Positions 18,768 to 26,864 of a stretch of DNA of 64,000 bases are shown piece by piece. Position numbers and translations under genes: made by a program. Location of the stretch: NCBI RefSeq assembly GCF_023017165.1, contig NZ_JALKBW010000001.1, positions 62,001 through 126,000 of the forward strand. Direction: 5' to 3'. Each line of letters begins with the position of its first letter. Position 1 is the stretch's first letter. This DNA comes from Gordonia alkaliphila (GTDB lineage Bacteria > Actinomycetota > Actinomycetes > Mycobacteriales > Mycobacteriaceae). The notes under the pieces were generated by a model, which was not told the origin of the DNA, did no database searches, and saw only the letters and a list, made by a program, of their open reading frames with translations.

Positions 18768-19537
18768 TGTCGTCTGCTGCGCAGGTCGTACTGGCGGCGC
18801 ACGGCAGCCGGGACCCGCGGTTCGCCGCGACGGCCCGGCGCGTGGCCGCCGCCACTCGGCGGGCCCTGCCCGACGCGCACGTGGACCTGGCCTACCTCGA
18901 CCTCAACGAGCCGCTGCTCGACGACGTCCTGGCCGAGCTCCGCGGCGCGGTCACGGTGGTCCCGCTGCTGTTCGGCGACGGCTTCCACTCGAAGGTGGAT
19001 CTGCCTGCGCTCCTGGCGCGCGCCGTCGAGCAGAGCCCGCGTCTGCGCCCCGCCGCGACCCCGGTGCTCGGCCGCTACTCCCCGGTGCCCGCCCTGATCG
19101 ACCGCCTCGCCGAGGCCGGACTCCGGGCCGGCGACGGCGTGCTGATGTACGCCGTCGGCTCCTCGGATCCGGGCTCGGACGCGTCGATCGTCGAACGCGG
19201 TCGCGAACTGTCTGCGGTGCTCGGCGTCCAGGTGGAGACGGTCTTCGCCACCCGGCTCGGGACCGAGGGCGCCGTGGTGCGCGCGGCCGTCGACGCTCTG
19301 ACCGCACGCGGCGCGCAACGGATCGCGGCGTCCCCGCTGTTCCTGTCCGCGGGCCTGCTCACCGAACGCGTTGAACGGCAGCTCGACGAGATCGCTCCGG
19401 GCTCCCTGGTGGCCGGACCCCTCGCCGATCATCCCGCGCTGATCTCGGCGATCACCCGCCTGGTCCAGTCCTCCGTGGAGGGCCGCGGAGTGGGGCGATT
19501 GTCCGACTTCTCCGGCTGGGCGTCGTCCAGAATGTAG
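18767..19537 (+). CDS. Sirohydrochlorin chelatase-like protein (CbiX/SirB/Che1)
   Basis: Probably inserts Fe2+ into sirohydrochlorin to make the siroheme used by the sulfite reductase encoded four genes upstream. The 256 residues form two similar chelatase halves; metal-binding histidines are plausible at H12 (AAHGSRDPR) and H74 (FGDGFHSKVDLP). The start overlaps the cysN stop by 1 nt. Co-occurrence with a siroheme enzyme supports iron chelation over cobalt insertion. The last 20 residues are unrelated to the fold and may be floppy. Confidence 0.85.
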   Translation: MSSAAQVVLAAHGSRDPRFAATARRVAAATRRALPDAHVDLAYLDLNEPLLDDVLAELRGAVTVVPLLFGDGFHSKVDLPALLARAVEQSPRLRPAATPVLGRYSPVPALIDRLAEAGLRAGDGVLMYAVGSSDPGSDASIVERGRELSAVLGVQVETVFATRLGTEGAVVRAAVDALTARGAQRIAASPLFLSAGLLTERVERQLDEIAPGSLVAGPLADHPALISAITRLVQSSVEGRGVGRLSDFSGWASSRM

Positions 19538-19539
19538 CG

Positions 19540-20790
19540 GTGAATCACACTTCCCCGCCCCCGCCGGGCACCCATTCAGCCTTGCGTTCCTGGTGGCGAG
19601 CAGGCTATCTGGCGCCGTGGTTCGGCGGCTACTCGATGGTCGGCCTGGTGGTCAGCGGCATCGTTCCGGTCCTGCTCCCGCTGAGCGTCACGGCCAAGGG
19701 TCCGATCGCCGTCGGCCTCGTGGTGGCCGGCTTCTACCTCGGCATGCTGATGGCGCCGTTCTTCGGCTCCGTCGCCGACCGCACCGGAACGCAGCGGCTG
19801 GTCTTCCTGGCCAGTTTCCCCACGGCCGCGGCCGGTTCCGTGCTGTTCGCCTTCGCCGGCATGACATGGGCGATGTTTCTCTGCATGCTGCTGGTCGGCG
19901 CCTCGGCCGGCGCCGCACAGACCACGGCCAGCATGTTCATCGTCGAAGGCCGCCCGAAACAGGAGTGGCCGTCGCGCATGGGATGGCTGCGGCTGGCGTT
20001 CGGTGCCGGACAGGTCCTCGGCCTGGGCGTGGCGATCTTCTTCGCGCACCAACTGGAGACCGGCTGGATCGTGGTCGGCGTCCTGATGCTCGTCGGCACC
20101 TTCCTGGGCTGGATCCACCTCCCGAGGATCGCGCACACGCCGCCCGCCCCGGAGCCCGGCGAGACCCGACGGGCCCGCATCGACGCCGATCTGCGCTCCC
20201 TGCTGCTCAGCCGGTTCGGCGTGTTCCTCGGCTGCTGGCTGTTCGCGATGATCGGCCTGATGACCTTCTACAACGTGGTCCCGCTGATCCTGCACGAGAC
20301 CTTCGACATCGATCCGAGCACCACGTCGCTGGTCTTCCTGATCGGTTCGGCCATCGGCGCCGTGCTGTATCCGGTGTGCGGCACGCTCGCGCGACGCTGG
20401 GGCTCGGCGCGCGTGCTCGGCATCGGCATCGTCGGCACCTTGTGCGCGTTCCTGGTGCTCTCCCTGGCCACCTTCGAGCGCGGCGAGGTCGGCGCCGTCC
20501 TCGGCAGCCTGTGCCTGGTCACCATCGCCAGTCTGTACCCGGCGCAGTACATGGGTGCGACGCTGCTCGCCGCCGACATCGCCCCCGGCGGCGAGGGCGC
20601 CGCCATGGGCCTGTTCAACAGCGGGGTCGCCGCCGGCGCGATCATCGGCGCCATCGTGCCGTCGTTGCTCGCCCAGCAGGCCGGGTACAGCTCCGTGGCG
20701 TGGTTCTCCCTGGGCGCGCTGGTGGCCTCGGTGGCCTTCGGCCTCCCGCTGCTGCGCTCCCTGCGTCACTCCCCCGCGCCCGGCACCTAA
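19540..20790 (+). CDS. MFS transporter at the end of the sulfur operon
   Basis: Major facilitator superfamily permease of 416 residues with about twelve membrane segments, including the loop 2-3 motif GSVADRTGTQR and a second-half counterpart (CGTLARRWGSAR). It starts at a GTG only 2 nt after the chelatase stop, so it is part of the sulfur operon. The substrate is not deducible; an inorganic sulfur compound, cysteine export or a siroheme precursor are possible guesses from context. The middle loop (about residues 195-220) is long and charged. A strong hairpin follows. Confidence 0.82.
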   Translation: MNHTSPPPPGTHSALRSWWRAGYLAPWFGGYSMVGLVVSGIVPVLLPLSVTAKGPIAVGLVVAGFYLGMLMAPFFGSVADRTGTQRLVFLASFPTAAAGSVLFAFAGMTWAMFLCMLLVGASAGAAQTTASMFIVEGRPKQEWPSRMGWLRLAFGAGQVLGLGVAIFFAHQLETGWIVVGVLMLVGTFLGWIHLPRIAHTPPAPEPGETRRARIDADLRSLLLSRFGVFLGCWLFAMIGLMTFYNVVPLILHETFDIDPSTTSLVFLIGSAIGAVLYPVCGTLARRWGSARVLGIGIVGTLCAFLVLSLATFERGEVGAVLGSLCLVTIASLYPAQYMGATLLAADIAPGGEGAAMGLFNSGVAAGAIIGAIVPSLLAQQAGYSSVAWFSLGALVASVAFGLPLLRSLRHSPAPGT

Positions 20791-20796
20791 GCAGAA

Positions 20797-20854
20797 CGCG
20801 CGCCACTTCGGATCTGCGCACTCGGCAGAGTGCGCGGATCCGAAGTGACGCGCG
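20797..20854. terminator. Long bidirectional hairpin between convergent genes
   Basis: A 58-nt inverted repeat: CGCGCG (20797-20802) pairs with 20849-20854, CACTTCGGATC (20804-20814) with 20837-20847, and GCGCACTC (20816-20823) with 20828-20835, leaving a 4-nt loop GGCA, one mismatch and one T/G wobble. It fills the gap between the MFS gene and the convergent acyl-CoA synthetase. It has no T-tract on either side but is symmetric, so it can stop transcription from both directions. Confidence 0.7.
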
Positions 20855-20866
20855 ATTCAGCGACGA

Positions 20867-22492
20867 TCAGCCCTGGATACGGGTGCGGGTGTCGCCCCAG
20901 GCCTCGTCGCGCAGCTCGTTCTTGCGGATCTTGCCGGTCGACGTCTTGGGCAGTTCGGCCAGGAACTCCACCTCGCGCGGCGCCTTGTACGACGCGATCT
21001 TGGTCTTGACGTGGGCGATCACGTCGGCCTCGGTGAGAGCGGAGCCGTCGGCGATCACCACGTAGGCCTTGGGGCGCTCGCCCCACTTGTCGTCGGGCAC
21101 GCCGATCACGGCGACGTCGAGCACGTCCGGGTGGCTCACCACGGCCTGCTCCACCTCGATGGTGGAGATGTTCTCGCCGCCGGAGATCACCACGTCCTTG
21201 GCGCGGTCGAGCAGCTGGACGTAGCCGTCCGGGTGCATCACGCCGAGGTCGCCGGAGTGGAACCAGCCGCCTTCGAAGGCTTCGTCGGTGCGCTCGGGAT
21301 CGTCGAGGTAGCCCTTCATCACGACGTTGCCGCGCATCACGATCTCGCCCATCTGGACGCCGTCGGCGGCGACGTCGACGAGCTCGCCGTCCTGCAGGTC
21401 GGGGAGCACCACTCGCAGACGATCAGCGGTCAGCATACCGACGCCCTGGCGGGACATGCGGACCGACAGTTCGTCGGCCGACAGCGACGACCAGCTGGGA
21501 TCGGGTTCGCACACCGCGTACGGACCGTAGGTCTCGGTGAGGCCGTAGACGTGGATGATCTCGATGCCGAGGTAGTGGATCGCCTTGATGATGGTGGGGC
21601 TGGGCGGGGCGCCTGCGGTGGCGATCGCCATCGGCCTCTCCATGCGGTGCGCCTCCGGCGCGGTCGCCAGCGTGCTCAACACGGTCGGGGCGCCGGACAT
21701 CTGGTTGATGTTCTCGGTGTCGATGAGGCGCCACATGTCGTCGCCGCGCACCGCACGCAGGCAGACGTGGGTGCCGGCGGCCGCGGTCACGGCCCACGGT
21801 CCGCACCAGCCGTTGCAGTGGAACATCGGCAGAGTCCACAGGTAGTTGGTGTCGATGGAGAACTTCTGGGTCACCATGTTGCCCAGCGAGCCGAGGTACG
21901 CGCCGCGGTGGGTGTACATCACGCCCTTGGGCCGGCCGGTGGTGCCGGAGGTGTAGTTGATCGAGATGACGGTGTCCTCGTCGTCGACCTCCCAGGCGAA
22001 GGTCGCGTCGGCGCTGCCGCGGGCCACCAGTTCGTCGTAGCGGACCGCGATGCCCTCGTACTCGCCGTCCTGGCTCGGGGTCTCCACGATCTCGCGCACG
22101 CTCTCGAAGGTCACGTCGTTCAGCGCGGCGAGCAGCGGGCCTTCGCCGACCAGCAGCACCGACTGCGAGTGGTCGCAGATGTAGCGGATCTCCTCGGGGG
22201 CGAGGCGGGTGTTGACCGCGACGAGCACGCCGCCGATCAGCGGCACCGCGAAGTGCGCCTCGAGCAGTTCCAGCGAGTTGCTCGCGAGGTAGGTGACGCG
22301 ATCGCCGGGCGTCACGCCGGACGCCTGCAGCGCACTGGCCAGCTGCTGCACGTCGGCGGCCAGCTCACCGTAGGTCAGACGACGACCGCCGTCGATCACC
22401 GCCAGCTTGTTCGGGTGCACCTGTGCGGCTCGCTCCAGGAAGTGGAGGGGGGTGAGTGCGGTGTTGAGTCCGGAGCGGGCGGGCTGAGTCAT
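20867..22492 (-). CDS. Acyl-CoA synthetase (AMP-forming, FadD type)
   Basis: Activates a carboxylic or fatty acid to its CoA thioester via an acyl-adenylate. In 541 residues I see the AMP-binding signature YTSGTTGRPKG, the FHCNGWCGPW segment common in medium-chain and aryl acid ligases, the A5 motif YGLTETYG, the A7-A8 region HSGDLGVMHPDGYVQLLDR, and the catalytic Lys in PKTSTGKIRKNELR. It separates the two sulfur clusters but has no clear link to sulfur. A palindrome 55 nt upstream may be its operator. Substrate unknown. Confidence 0.88.
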   Translation of the reverse strand: MTQPARSGLNTALTPLHFLERAAQVHPNKLAVIDGGRRLTYGELAADVQQLASALQASGVTPGDRVTYLASNSLELLEAHFAVPLIGGVLVAVNTRLAPEEIRYICDHSQSVLLVGEGPLLAALNDVTFESVREIVETPSQDGEYEGIAVRYDELVARGSADATFAWEVDDEDTVISINYTSGTTGRPKGVMYTHRGAYLGSLGNMVTQKFSIDTNYLWTLPMFHCNGWCGPWAVTAAAGTHVCLRAVRGDDMWRLIDTENINQMSGAPTVLSTLATAPEAHRMERPMAIATAGAPPSPTIIKAIHYLGIEIIHVYGLTETYGPYAVCEPDPSWSSLSADELSVRMSRQGVGMLTADRLRVVLPDLQDGELVDVAADGVQMGEIVMRGNVVMKGYLDDPERTDEAFEGGWFHSGDLGVMHPDGYVQLLDRAKDVVISGGENISTIEVEQAVVSHPDVLDVAVIGVPDDKWGERPKAYVVIADGSALTEADVIAHVKTKIASYKAPREVEFLAELPKTSTGKIRKNELRDEAWGDTRTRIQG

Positions 22493-22546
22493 CGGCGTGA
22501 TTCTCTCTGTGAGCGAGGCGAGAAGGTATCCCTCATCACAGTAGCC

Positions 22547-22563
22547 GTGGCACTACGTGCCAC
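22547..22563. promoter_or_regulatory. Palindromic operator candidate upstream of acyl-CoA synthetase
   Basis: GTGGCAC-TAC-GTGCCAC is a perfect 7+7 inverted repeat in the 141-nt gap between cysA and the acyl-CoA synthetase, 55 nt before the synthetase start. Its symmetry and position suit a repressor site (for example TetR-like), but a small terminator for cysA is also possible. Confidence 0.4.
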
Positions 22564-22633
22564 ACCAGTCATCAGTTGGATCTGCGACCAACGGCTCGCC
22601 TGCTGCGACGGGCGGCGGCGACCGACCCCGAAC

Positions 22634-23629
22634 TCAGTCCGCGGCCAGATGCGGGACCGCGGTGGCGCGGGCGTACACCGTCTGCCCGGCCTCCAGTTCC
22701 ATGGCGTTCTGGTCGCCGCGGGTGATCTGCGCGATGAACTCCTCGCCGGTGTTCGCGGCGATCAGTTCGATGCGCGTCTCGAAACCCAGGTTCACGACGC
22801 GCTTGATGGACGCCCGGACCACACCGGTGTCGAGCGAGACGTCGGTCGGCGGATAGGTCATCTCGGGGGTGCGCGCGATGCGGATGTCGTGCGGGCGCAC
22901 CAGCTGTCCGTTCAGGCGGGACACCGAGCCCAGGAACGAAGCGACGAAGACGTTGTCCGGCCGGTCGTACAGGTCGTCGGGTGTGCCCACCTGCTCGATC
23001 CGCCCCTTGTTCAGCACCGCGATGCGGTCGCTGACGTCGAGTGCCTCCTGCTGGTCGTGCGTCACCAGGACGGTGGTCACGTGCATCTCGGCGTGCAGCT
23101 GACGCAGCCAACGGCGCAGATCGTCGCGCACCTTGGCATCGAGGGCGCCGAACGGCTCGTCGAGCAGCAGCACCTGCGGATCCACCGCGAGGGCGCGCGC
23201 CAGCGCCATGCGCTGGCGTTGACCGCCGGACAGCTGTGCGGGATACCGCTTCTGGACGAACCCGAGGCCGACGATCTCGAGCAGCTCGTCGACCTTCTTG
23301 TCGATCTCGGCCTTCGGCCGCTTGCGGATCTTGAGCCCGAAGGCGATGTTCTCGCGCACGGTCATGTGCTTGAACGCCGCGTAGTGCTGGAAGACGAAGC
23401 CGATGTCGCGCTGCTGCGGCGAGGCCTTGGAGACGTCGCGCCCGTTGATCTCGATGGTCCCCGAGTCCAGCCCGTCCAGGCCGGCGATGGCGCGCAGCAG
23501 CGTCGACTTGCCGGACCCGGACGGGCCCAGCAGTGAGGTCAACGATCCGGCCGGGATGTCGATCGAGACGTCGTCGAGCGCGGCGAAGTCTCCATAGTGC
23601 TTGTTGGCGCCTCGAACTGAGATGGACAC
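22634..23629 (-). CDS. cysA: Sulfate/thiosulfate ABC transporter ATPase CysA
   Basis: Powers sulfate import through CysT/CysW. Walker [12 protein letters not shown] signature [15 protein letters not shown], Walker [13 protein letters not shown] and the switch His in [10 protein letters not shown] are all intact. The C-terminal 90 residues form a TOBE-like regulatory domain ([17 protein letters not shown]). Length 331. The start lies 2 nt after cysW stops, completing an operon sbp-cysT-cysW-cysA. Confidence 0.94.
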   Translation of the reverse strand: MSISVRGANKHYGDFAALDDVSIDIPAGSLTSLLGPSGSGKSTLLRAIAGLDGLDSGTIEINGRDVSKASPQQRDIGFVFQHYAAFKHMTVRENIAFGLKIRKRPKAEIDKKVDELLEIVGLGFVQKRYPAQLSGGQRQRMALARALAVDPQVLLLDEPFGALDAKVRDDLRRWLRQLHAEMHVTTVLVTHDQQEALDVSDRIAVLNKGRIEQVGTPDDLYDRPDNVFVASFLGSVSRLNGQLVRPHDIRIARTPEMTYPPTDVSLDTGVVRASIKRVVNLGFETRIELIAANTGEEFIAQITRGDQNAMELEAGQTVYARATAVPHLAAD

Positions 23630-23631
23630 GA

Positions 23632-24549
23632 CTACCTCTTCTCGCCCACGGGGCGTTCGTCATCAGTGTGGTCGACGGCCTCGTCGTGGGGCAACGAGGC
23701 CTCGACGATCGCCTCCGGCGCCATCAGTGCACCGGCGTCCACCACGCGGCCGCGGGAGCGTCGCTCGATGAGCGTCATGATCACCAGTGCGGCGATCGCC
23801 ACCATCATCAGCAGCGTGGCCGCGGCGTAGGCGCCGTACTCGTTGTAGTCGTCGGTGTACCGCGAATGCACCAGCAGAGTCAGCGTCTGGGACACCCCCG
23901 GCATGTTCGACGACACCATGGTCACCGCGCCGTATTCGCCGAGCGACCGCGCGATGGTGAGCACCACGCCGTAGGTGAGGCCCCACCGGATGGCGGGCAG
24001 CGTGATCCGCCAGAAGGTCTGCCAGGCGCTGGCGCCCAGCGTCGCGGCCGCCTCCTCCTGTTCGGTGCCGATCTCGTGGAGCACCGGCTCCACCTCGCGG
24101 ACCACGAACGGAAGCGTCACGAACAGCGTCGCCAGCACCATGCCGGGCACCCCGAAGATCACCCGGAAGCCGAGCGACTCGATCCCGCCGAACCAGCCCT
24201 GGCTCCCCCACAGCGCGATCAGCGCGACGCCGGCGACCACCGGCGACACCGCGAACGGCAGATCCACCACCGCCTGCATCAGGCCCTTGCCGCGGAATCG
24301 GCCGCGGGCCAGCGCGAGGGCGGTCAGCACACCGAAGACGACGTTGAGCGGCACCACGATCGCCACGATGATCAGTGACAGTTGCAGCGCCGAGATGGCC
24401 GCCGGCGTGGTGATCCACTCCCAGAACTGGCCGAGGCCCGGTTCGAAGGAGCGCCAGAAGATCAGGCCCACCGGGATCACCAGCAGGATGGTCAGGTAGA
24501 CCAGGGCGACGGTACGGAGCCCGTACTTGGTCCAGCGCGAGACGATCAT
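23632..24549 (-). CDS. cysW: Sulfate ABC transporter permease CysW
   Basis: Second membrane subunit of the sulfate importer, 305 residues with about six membrane helices. The EAA loop that docks to CysA is [36 protein letters not shown] is characteristic of CysW. A hydrophilic C-terminal tail of about 40 residues ([18 protein letters not shown]) is longer than usual and cytoplasmic. Overlaps cysT by ATGA. Confidence 0.93.
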   Translation of the reverse strand: MIVSRWTKYGLRTVALVYLTILLVIPVGLIFWRSFEPGLGQFWEWITTPAAISALQLSLIIVAIVVPLNVVFGVLTALALARGRFRGKGLMQAVVDLPFAVSPVVAGVALIALWGSQGWFGGIESLGFRVIFGVPGMVLATLFVTLPFVVREVEPVLHEIGTEQEEAAATLGASAWQTFWRITLPAIRWGLTYGVVLTIARSLGEYGAVTMVSSNMPGVSQTLTLLVHSRYTDDYNEYGAYAAATLLMMVAIAALVIMTLIERRSRGRVVDAGALMAPEAIVEASLPHDEAVDHTDDERPVGEKR

Positions 24550-25379
24550 GCGGAAGCCTCCTCACGACGCTGCTGGGTGCGGCCGGCCACTCGGAGCAAC
24601 AGCAGCACGATGAAGGCGATCGCGAGCAGCACCACCGACACGGCCGCGGCGGCGACCGGCTGGTCCACCTCGATCTGCTGCTGGATGTACTGCGAGGCCA
24701 CCTGCGTCTTGTCCGGAATGTTGCCGCCGATCAGCACCACCGAGCCGAACTCGCCGATGGCCCGGGTGAAGGCCAGGCCCATGCCGGTCAGGATCGACGG
24801 CGCCAGCGCCGGAAGCACGATGCGACGGAAGATGACGCCGTTGCCCGCGCCGAGGACGGCCGCGGCCTCCTCCACGTCGCGGTCGATCTCCATCAGCACC
24901 GGCTGCACTTGGCGCACCACGAACGGCAGCGTGACGAAGGTCAGCGCGATCACCACGCCGGGCTGGGTGGCGGCCAGGTGGACGTCGATCGGGCTGTTGG
25001 GCCCGTACAGCGACAGCAGCACCAGCGACGCCACGATGGTCGGCAGCGCGAAGGGCAGGTCGATGATCGCGTTGACGAAGCCCTTGCCCCAGAAGTCGTC
25101 GCGCACCAGGACCCAGGCGATGATGGTTCCGAAGAGCACGTTGATCAGGGCCACCACCACCGACATCAGCACGGTGATCCGCAGCGTGTCGAGCGCGCCC
25201 TGCGCGGTCACCGCGTCCCAGAAGCCGGACCAGCCGTCGTCGAAGGCATTCGAGCCGATCGCGATCAGCGGCAGCAGCACGATCACCGTCAGCCACAGCC
25301 CGGCGACGCCGAGGGTCAGCGGATTGTCCGCGCGCCAGCGCCGCCCGCTGCCGGGCGCGGCGTGTTCGACGACCGTCAT
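24546..25379 (-). CDS. cysT: Sulfate ABC transporter permease CysT
   Basis: First membrane subunit of the sulfate importer. From ATG at 25377-25379 the protein is 277 residues with about six membrane segments; the CysA-docking loop is EEAAAVLGAGNGVIFRRIVLP and the family sequence AIIDLPFALPTIVASLVLL is present. The reading frame is open farther upstream, but that part only shadows the binding protein gene. ATGA overlap with the binding protein upstream and with cysW downstream shows tight coupling. Confidence 0.93.
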   Translation of the reverse strand: MTVVEHAAPGSGRRWRADNPLTLGVAGLWLTVIVLLPLIAIGSNAFDDGWSGFWDAVTAQGALDTLRITVLMSVVVALINVLFGTIIAWVLVRDDFWGKGFVNAIIDLPFALPTIVASLVLLSLYGPNSPIDVHLAATQPGVVIALTFVTLPFVVRQVQPVLMEIDRDVEEAAAVLGAGNGVIFRRIVLPALAPSILTGMGLAFTRAIGEFGSVVLIGGNIPDKTQVASQYIQQQIEVDQPVAAAAVSVVLLAIAFIVLLLLRVAGRTQQRREEASA

Positions 25380-26443
25380 CGGCGGGACTCCTCGTCGTAG
25401 ATCGTGCTGATCGCGCCGTTCGGGCCGAACAGCGTCGTGTCGATCAGCGGCCAGCCGCCGAGGTCGTCGACCGTCCACAGTCGGTCGATGTGTCCCGGAA
25501 ACAGCCCGGCGGTCTCGGCGATCACCGCGGGATCGACGGGCCGGAAACCGGCCTGCGCCCACAGTCGTTGGGCCTCCGAGGTGAACAGGAAGTCGATGAA
25601 CGAGCGCGCGGCGGCCTTGTCCTGAGACGTGTTCACCACGGCCACCGGATTCTCGATCTTGAAGGTCTGCGGCGGGAGCACGTACTCCACGCGCTGCTCG
25701 GCGGGCGCGCTCGCGTTGTGGCGGCTCAGCATGATCGCCTCGTTCTCGTAGCTGATCAGCACGTCGCCCTGCCCCTGCTCGAAGGCGGTGGTCGCCTCGC
25801 GGCCCGACTTGGGCAGCACCTGCACGTGGTCGCGGACCAGTTGGCGGACGTAGTCGAGGCCGGCGGCGGGGCTTGTGCCGCCCGCGCTGGCCGCCGCGTA
25901 CGGGGCCAGCAGGTTCCACTTGGCCGCGCCCGAGCTGCCCGGGTTCGGCGTCACCACCGAGATCCCCGGCTGCAGCAGGTCGGACCAGTCGTGAATGTTC
26001 TTCGGGTTGCCCGCACGGACGACGAGGGCCACCACGGAACCGAAGGGCACCGAGTCGTTGGGGGCCTGCTGCGCCCAATCCTGGTCCACCACACCGGCTT
26101 TCACCAGGCGGGTGATGTCCGGGGCGACGGAGAAGTTCACGACGTCCGCGGGCAGTCCGCGCGCCACCTTGCGCGACTGGTCGCCGGAGGCGCCGTACGA
26201 CTGAGAGAAGCCGATGCCGTGGCCCTGCGGCGTCTCCCGGAACGCCGGGATCACGCTGTCGTAGCCGGTCTTGGGCACCGCGTAGGCCACCAGGTTCACA
26301 TGGCGGTCACCGGACGAGATGTCGACGCCGCCGGGGGTGTCGGTGGATCCGCCGCCGCAGGCGGTCAGGACCGCGGCCAGCGTCACGACGAGGGCGAGGG
26401 CGCTCGCCTGTCGAAGGCGCTGGCGCATACCGATTGAGGACAC
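25376..26443 (-). CDS. subI: Sulfate-binding lipoprotein of the ABC transporter
   Basis: Extracellular lipoprotein that captures sulfate for CysTWA. A basic start and hydrophobic stretch end in the lipobox LTAC at about residues 26-29, followed by GGGSTD. The mature part has sulfate-binding protein signatures (VNLVAYAVPKTGYDSVIPAF, GASGDQSRKVARGLPADVVN, NPGSSGAAKWNLLAPYAAA). Length 355 from GTG at 26441-26443. This GTG lies exactly where transcription from the promoter just upstream should begin, so the mRNA may be leaderless; ATG at 26426-26428 is the alternative. Confidence 0.93.
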   Translation of the reverse strand: MSSIGMRQRLRQASALALVVTLAAVLTACGGGSTDTPGGVDISSGDRHVNLVAYAVPKTGYDSVIPAFRETPQGHGIGFSQSYGASGDQSRKVARGLPADVVNFSVAPDITRLVKAGVVDQDWAQQAPNDSVPFGSVVALVVRAGNPKNIHDWSDLLQPGISVVTPNPGSSGAAKWNLLAPYAAASAGGTSPAAGLDYVRQLVRDHVQVLPKSGREATTAFEQGQGDVLISYENEAIMLSRHNASAPAEQRVEYVLPPQTFKIENPVAVVNTSQDKAAARSFIDFLFTSEAQRLWAQAGFRPVDPAVIAETAGLFPGHIDRLWTVDDLGGWPLIDTTLFGPNGAISTIYDEESRR

Positions 26444-26449
26444 CTGGAA

Positions 26450-26478
26450 AAGCTAGCAACCGCCGCGGGGTCGCTCAA
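26450..26478 (-). promoter_or_regulatory. Promoter of the sulfate transporter operon
   Basis: On the minus strand TTGAGC (26478-26473), a 17-bp spacer and TAGCTT (26455-26450) form a good sigma-A-type promoter. Six bases after the -10 comes the GTG of the binding protein gene, predicting a leaderless transcript. Confidence 0.55.
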
Positions 26479-26534
26479 CGAACGACGAAGTGCGGCGTCA
26501 CACTGGTCCGGCGTACCCGCTGCCTTGTGCTAGG

Positions 26535-26609
26535 TCAGGTCAAGAGCCAGGCGATCAGCACCAGCACCATCAGCCCGGCGAGCGCCCAGGTGACTTTGGA
26601 ACGAAACAT
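26535..26609 (-). CDS. Tiny 24-residue membrane peptide
   Basis: Reads MFRSKVTWALAGLMVLVLIA followed by WLLT and stop: a short basic start and a single hydrophobic helix. An AGGGG overlapping the end of the preceding small gene sits 8 nt before the ATG, which is ideal spacing, and only 3 nt separate the two genes. This is a pure sequence observation; I know of no described family. It could be a membrane microprotein working with the upstream 66-residue membrane protein. It lies upstream of the sulfate transporter promoter. Confidence 0.5.
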   Translation of the reverse strand: MFRSKVTWALAGLMVLVLIAWLLT

Positions 26610-26612
26610 GCG

Positions 26613-26813
26613 TCAGACCCCTACTCCGTGATCGTCGCTCACATCGCGCCGATCGAACTGCGAAAACACCCAGACGACCAGGAGATTCACGACCCAGGCG
26701 ACTCCGGTGGCCAGGGGGATCAGGACGACGAGCGTCACCAGCAGCTGCGGCACGAACGACAGTCCGGTCAGCCATTCCTCGATGCCGTCCCACCACGACA
26801 GGAAACCGCTCAC
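26613..26813 (-). CDS. Small membrane protein (Rv2401A-like)
   Basis: A 66-residue protein with WWDGIEEWLTGL near the start, a hydrophobic segment of about 28 residues (VPQLLVTLVVLIPLATGVAW onwards) and a polar tail FSQFDRRDVSDDHGVGV. The position next to the sulfate transporter and M3 peptidase genes matches a small conserved membrane protein in M. tuberculosis (Rv2401A, from memory). GTG at 26811-26813 follows GGAGG with 5 nt spacing; the GTG two codons earlier is too close to that site. Function unknown. Confidence 0.65.
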   Translation of the reverse strand: MSGFLSWWDGIEEWLTGLSFVPQLLVTLVVLIPLATGVAWVVNLLVVWVFSQFDRRDVSDDHGVGV

Positions 26814-26864
26814 CGCCACCTCCGCCTTGCCCGTCCACTTAATCCCACGCTGACTTAAACCAGG

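Noticed and set aside
21011-23536. 841-codon open frame on the plus strand across the acyl-CoA synthetase and cysA
   Set aside because: His/Asp/Val-rich antisense shadow over two genes with intact AMP-binding and ABC motifs on the minus strand.
24546-26078. 510-codon version of cysT
   Set aside because: Residues before the ATG at 25379 only shadow the sulfate-binding protein gene; CysT homology begins at 25379 with an ATGA overlap.
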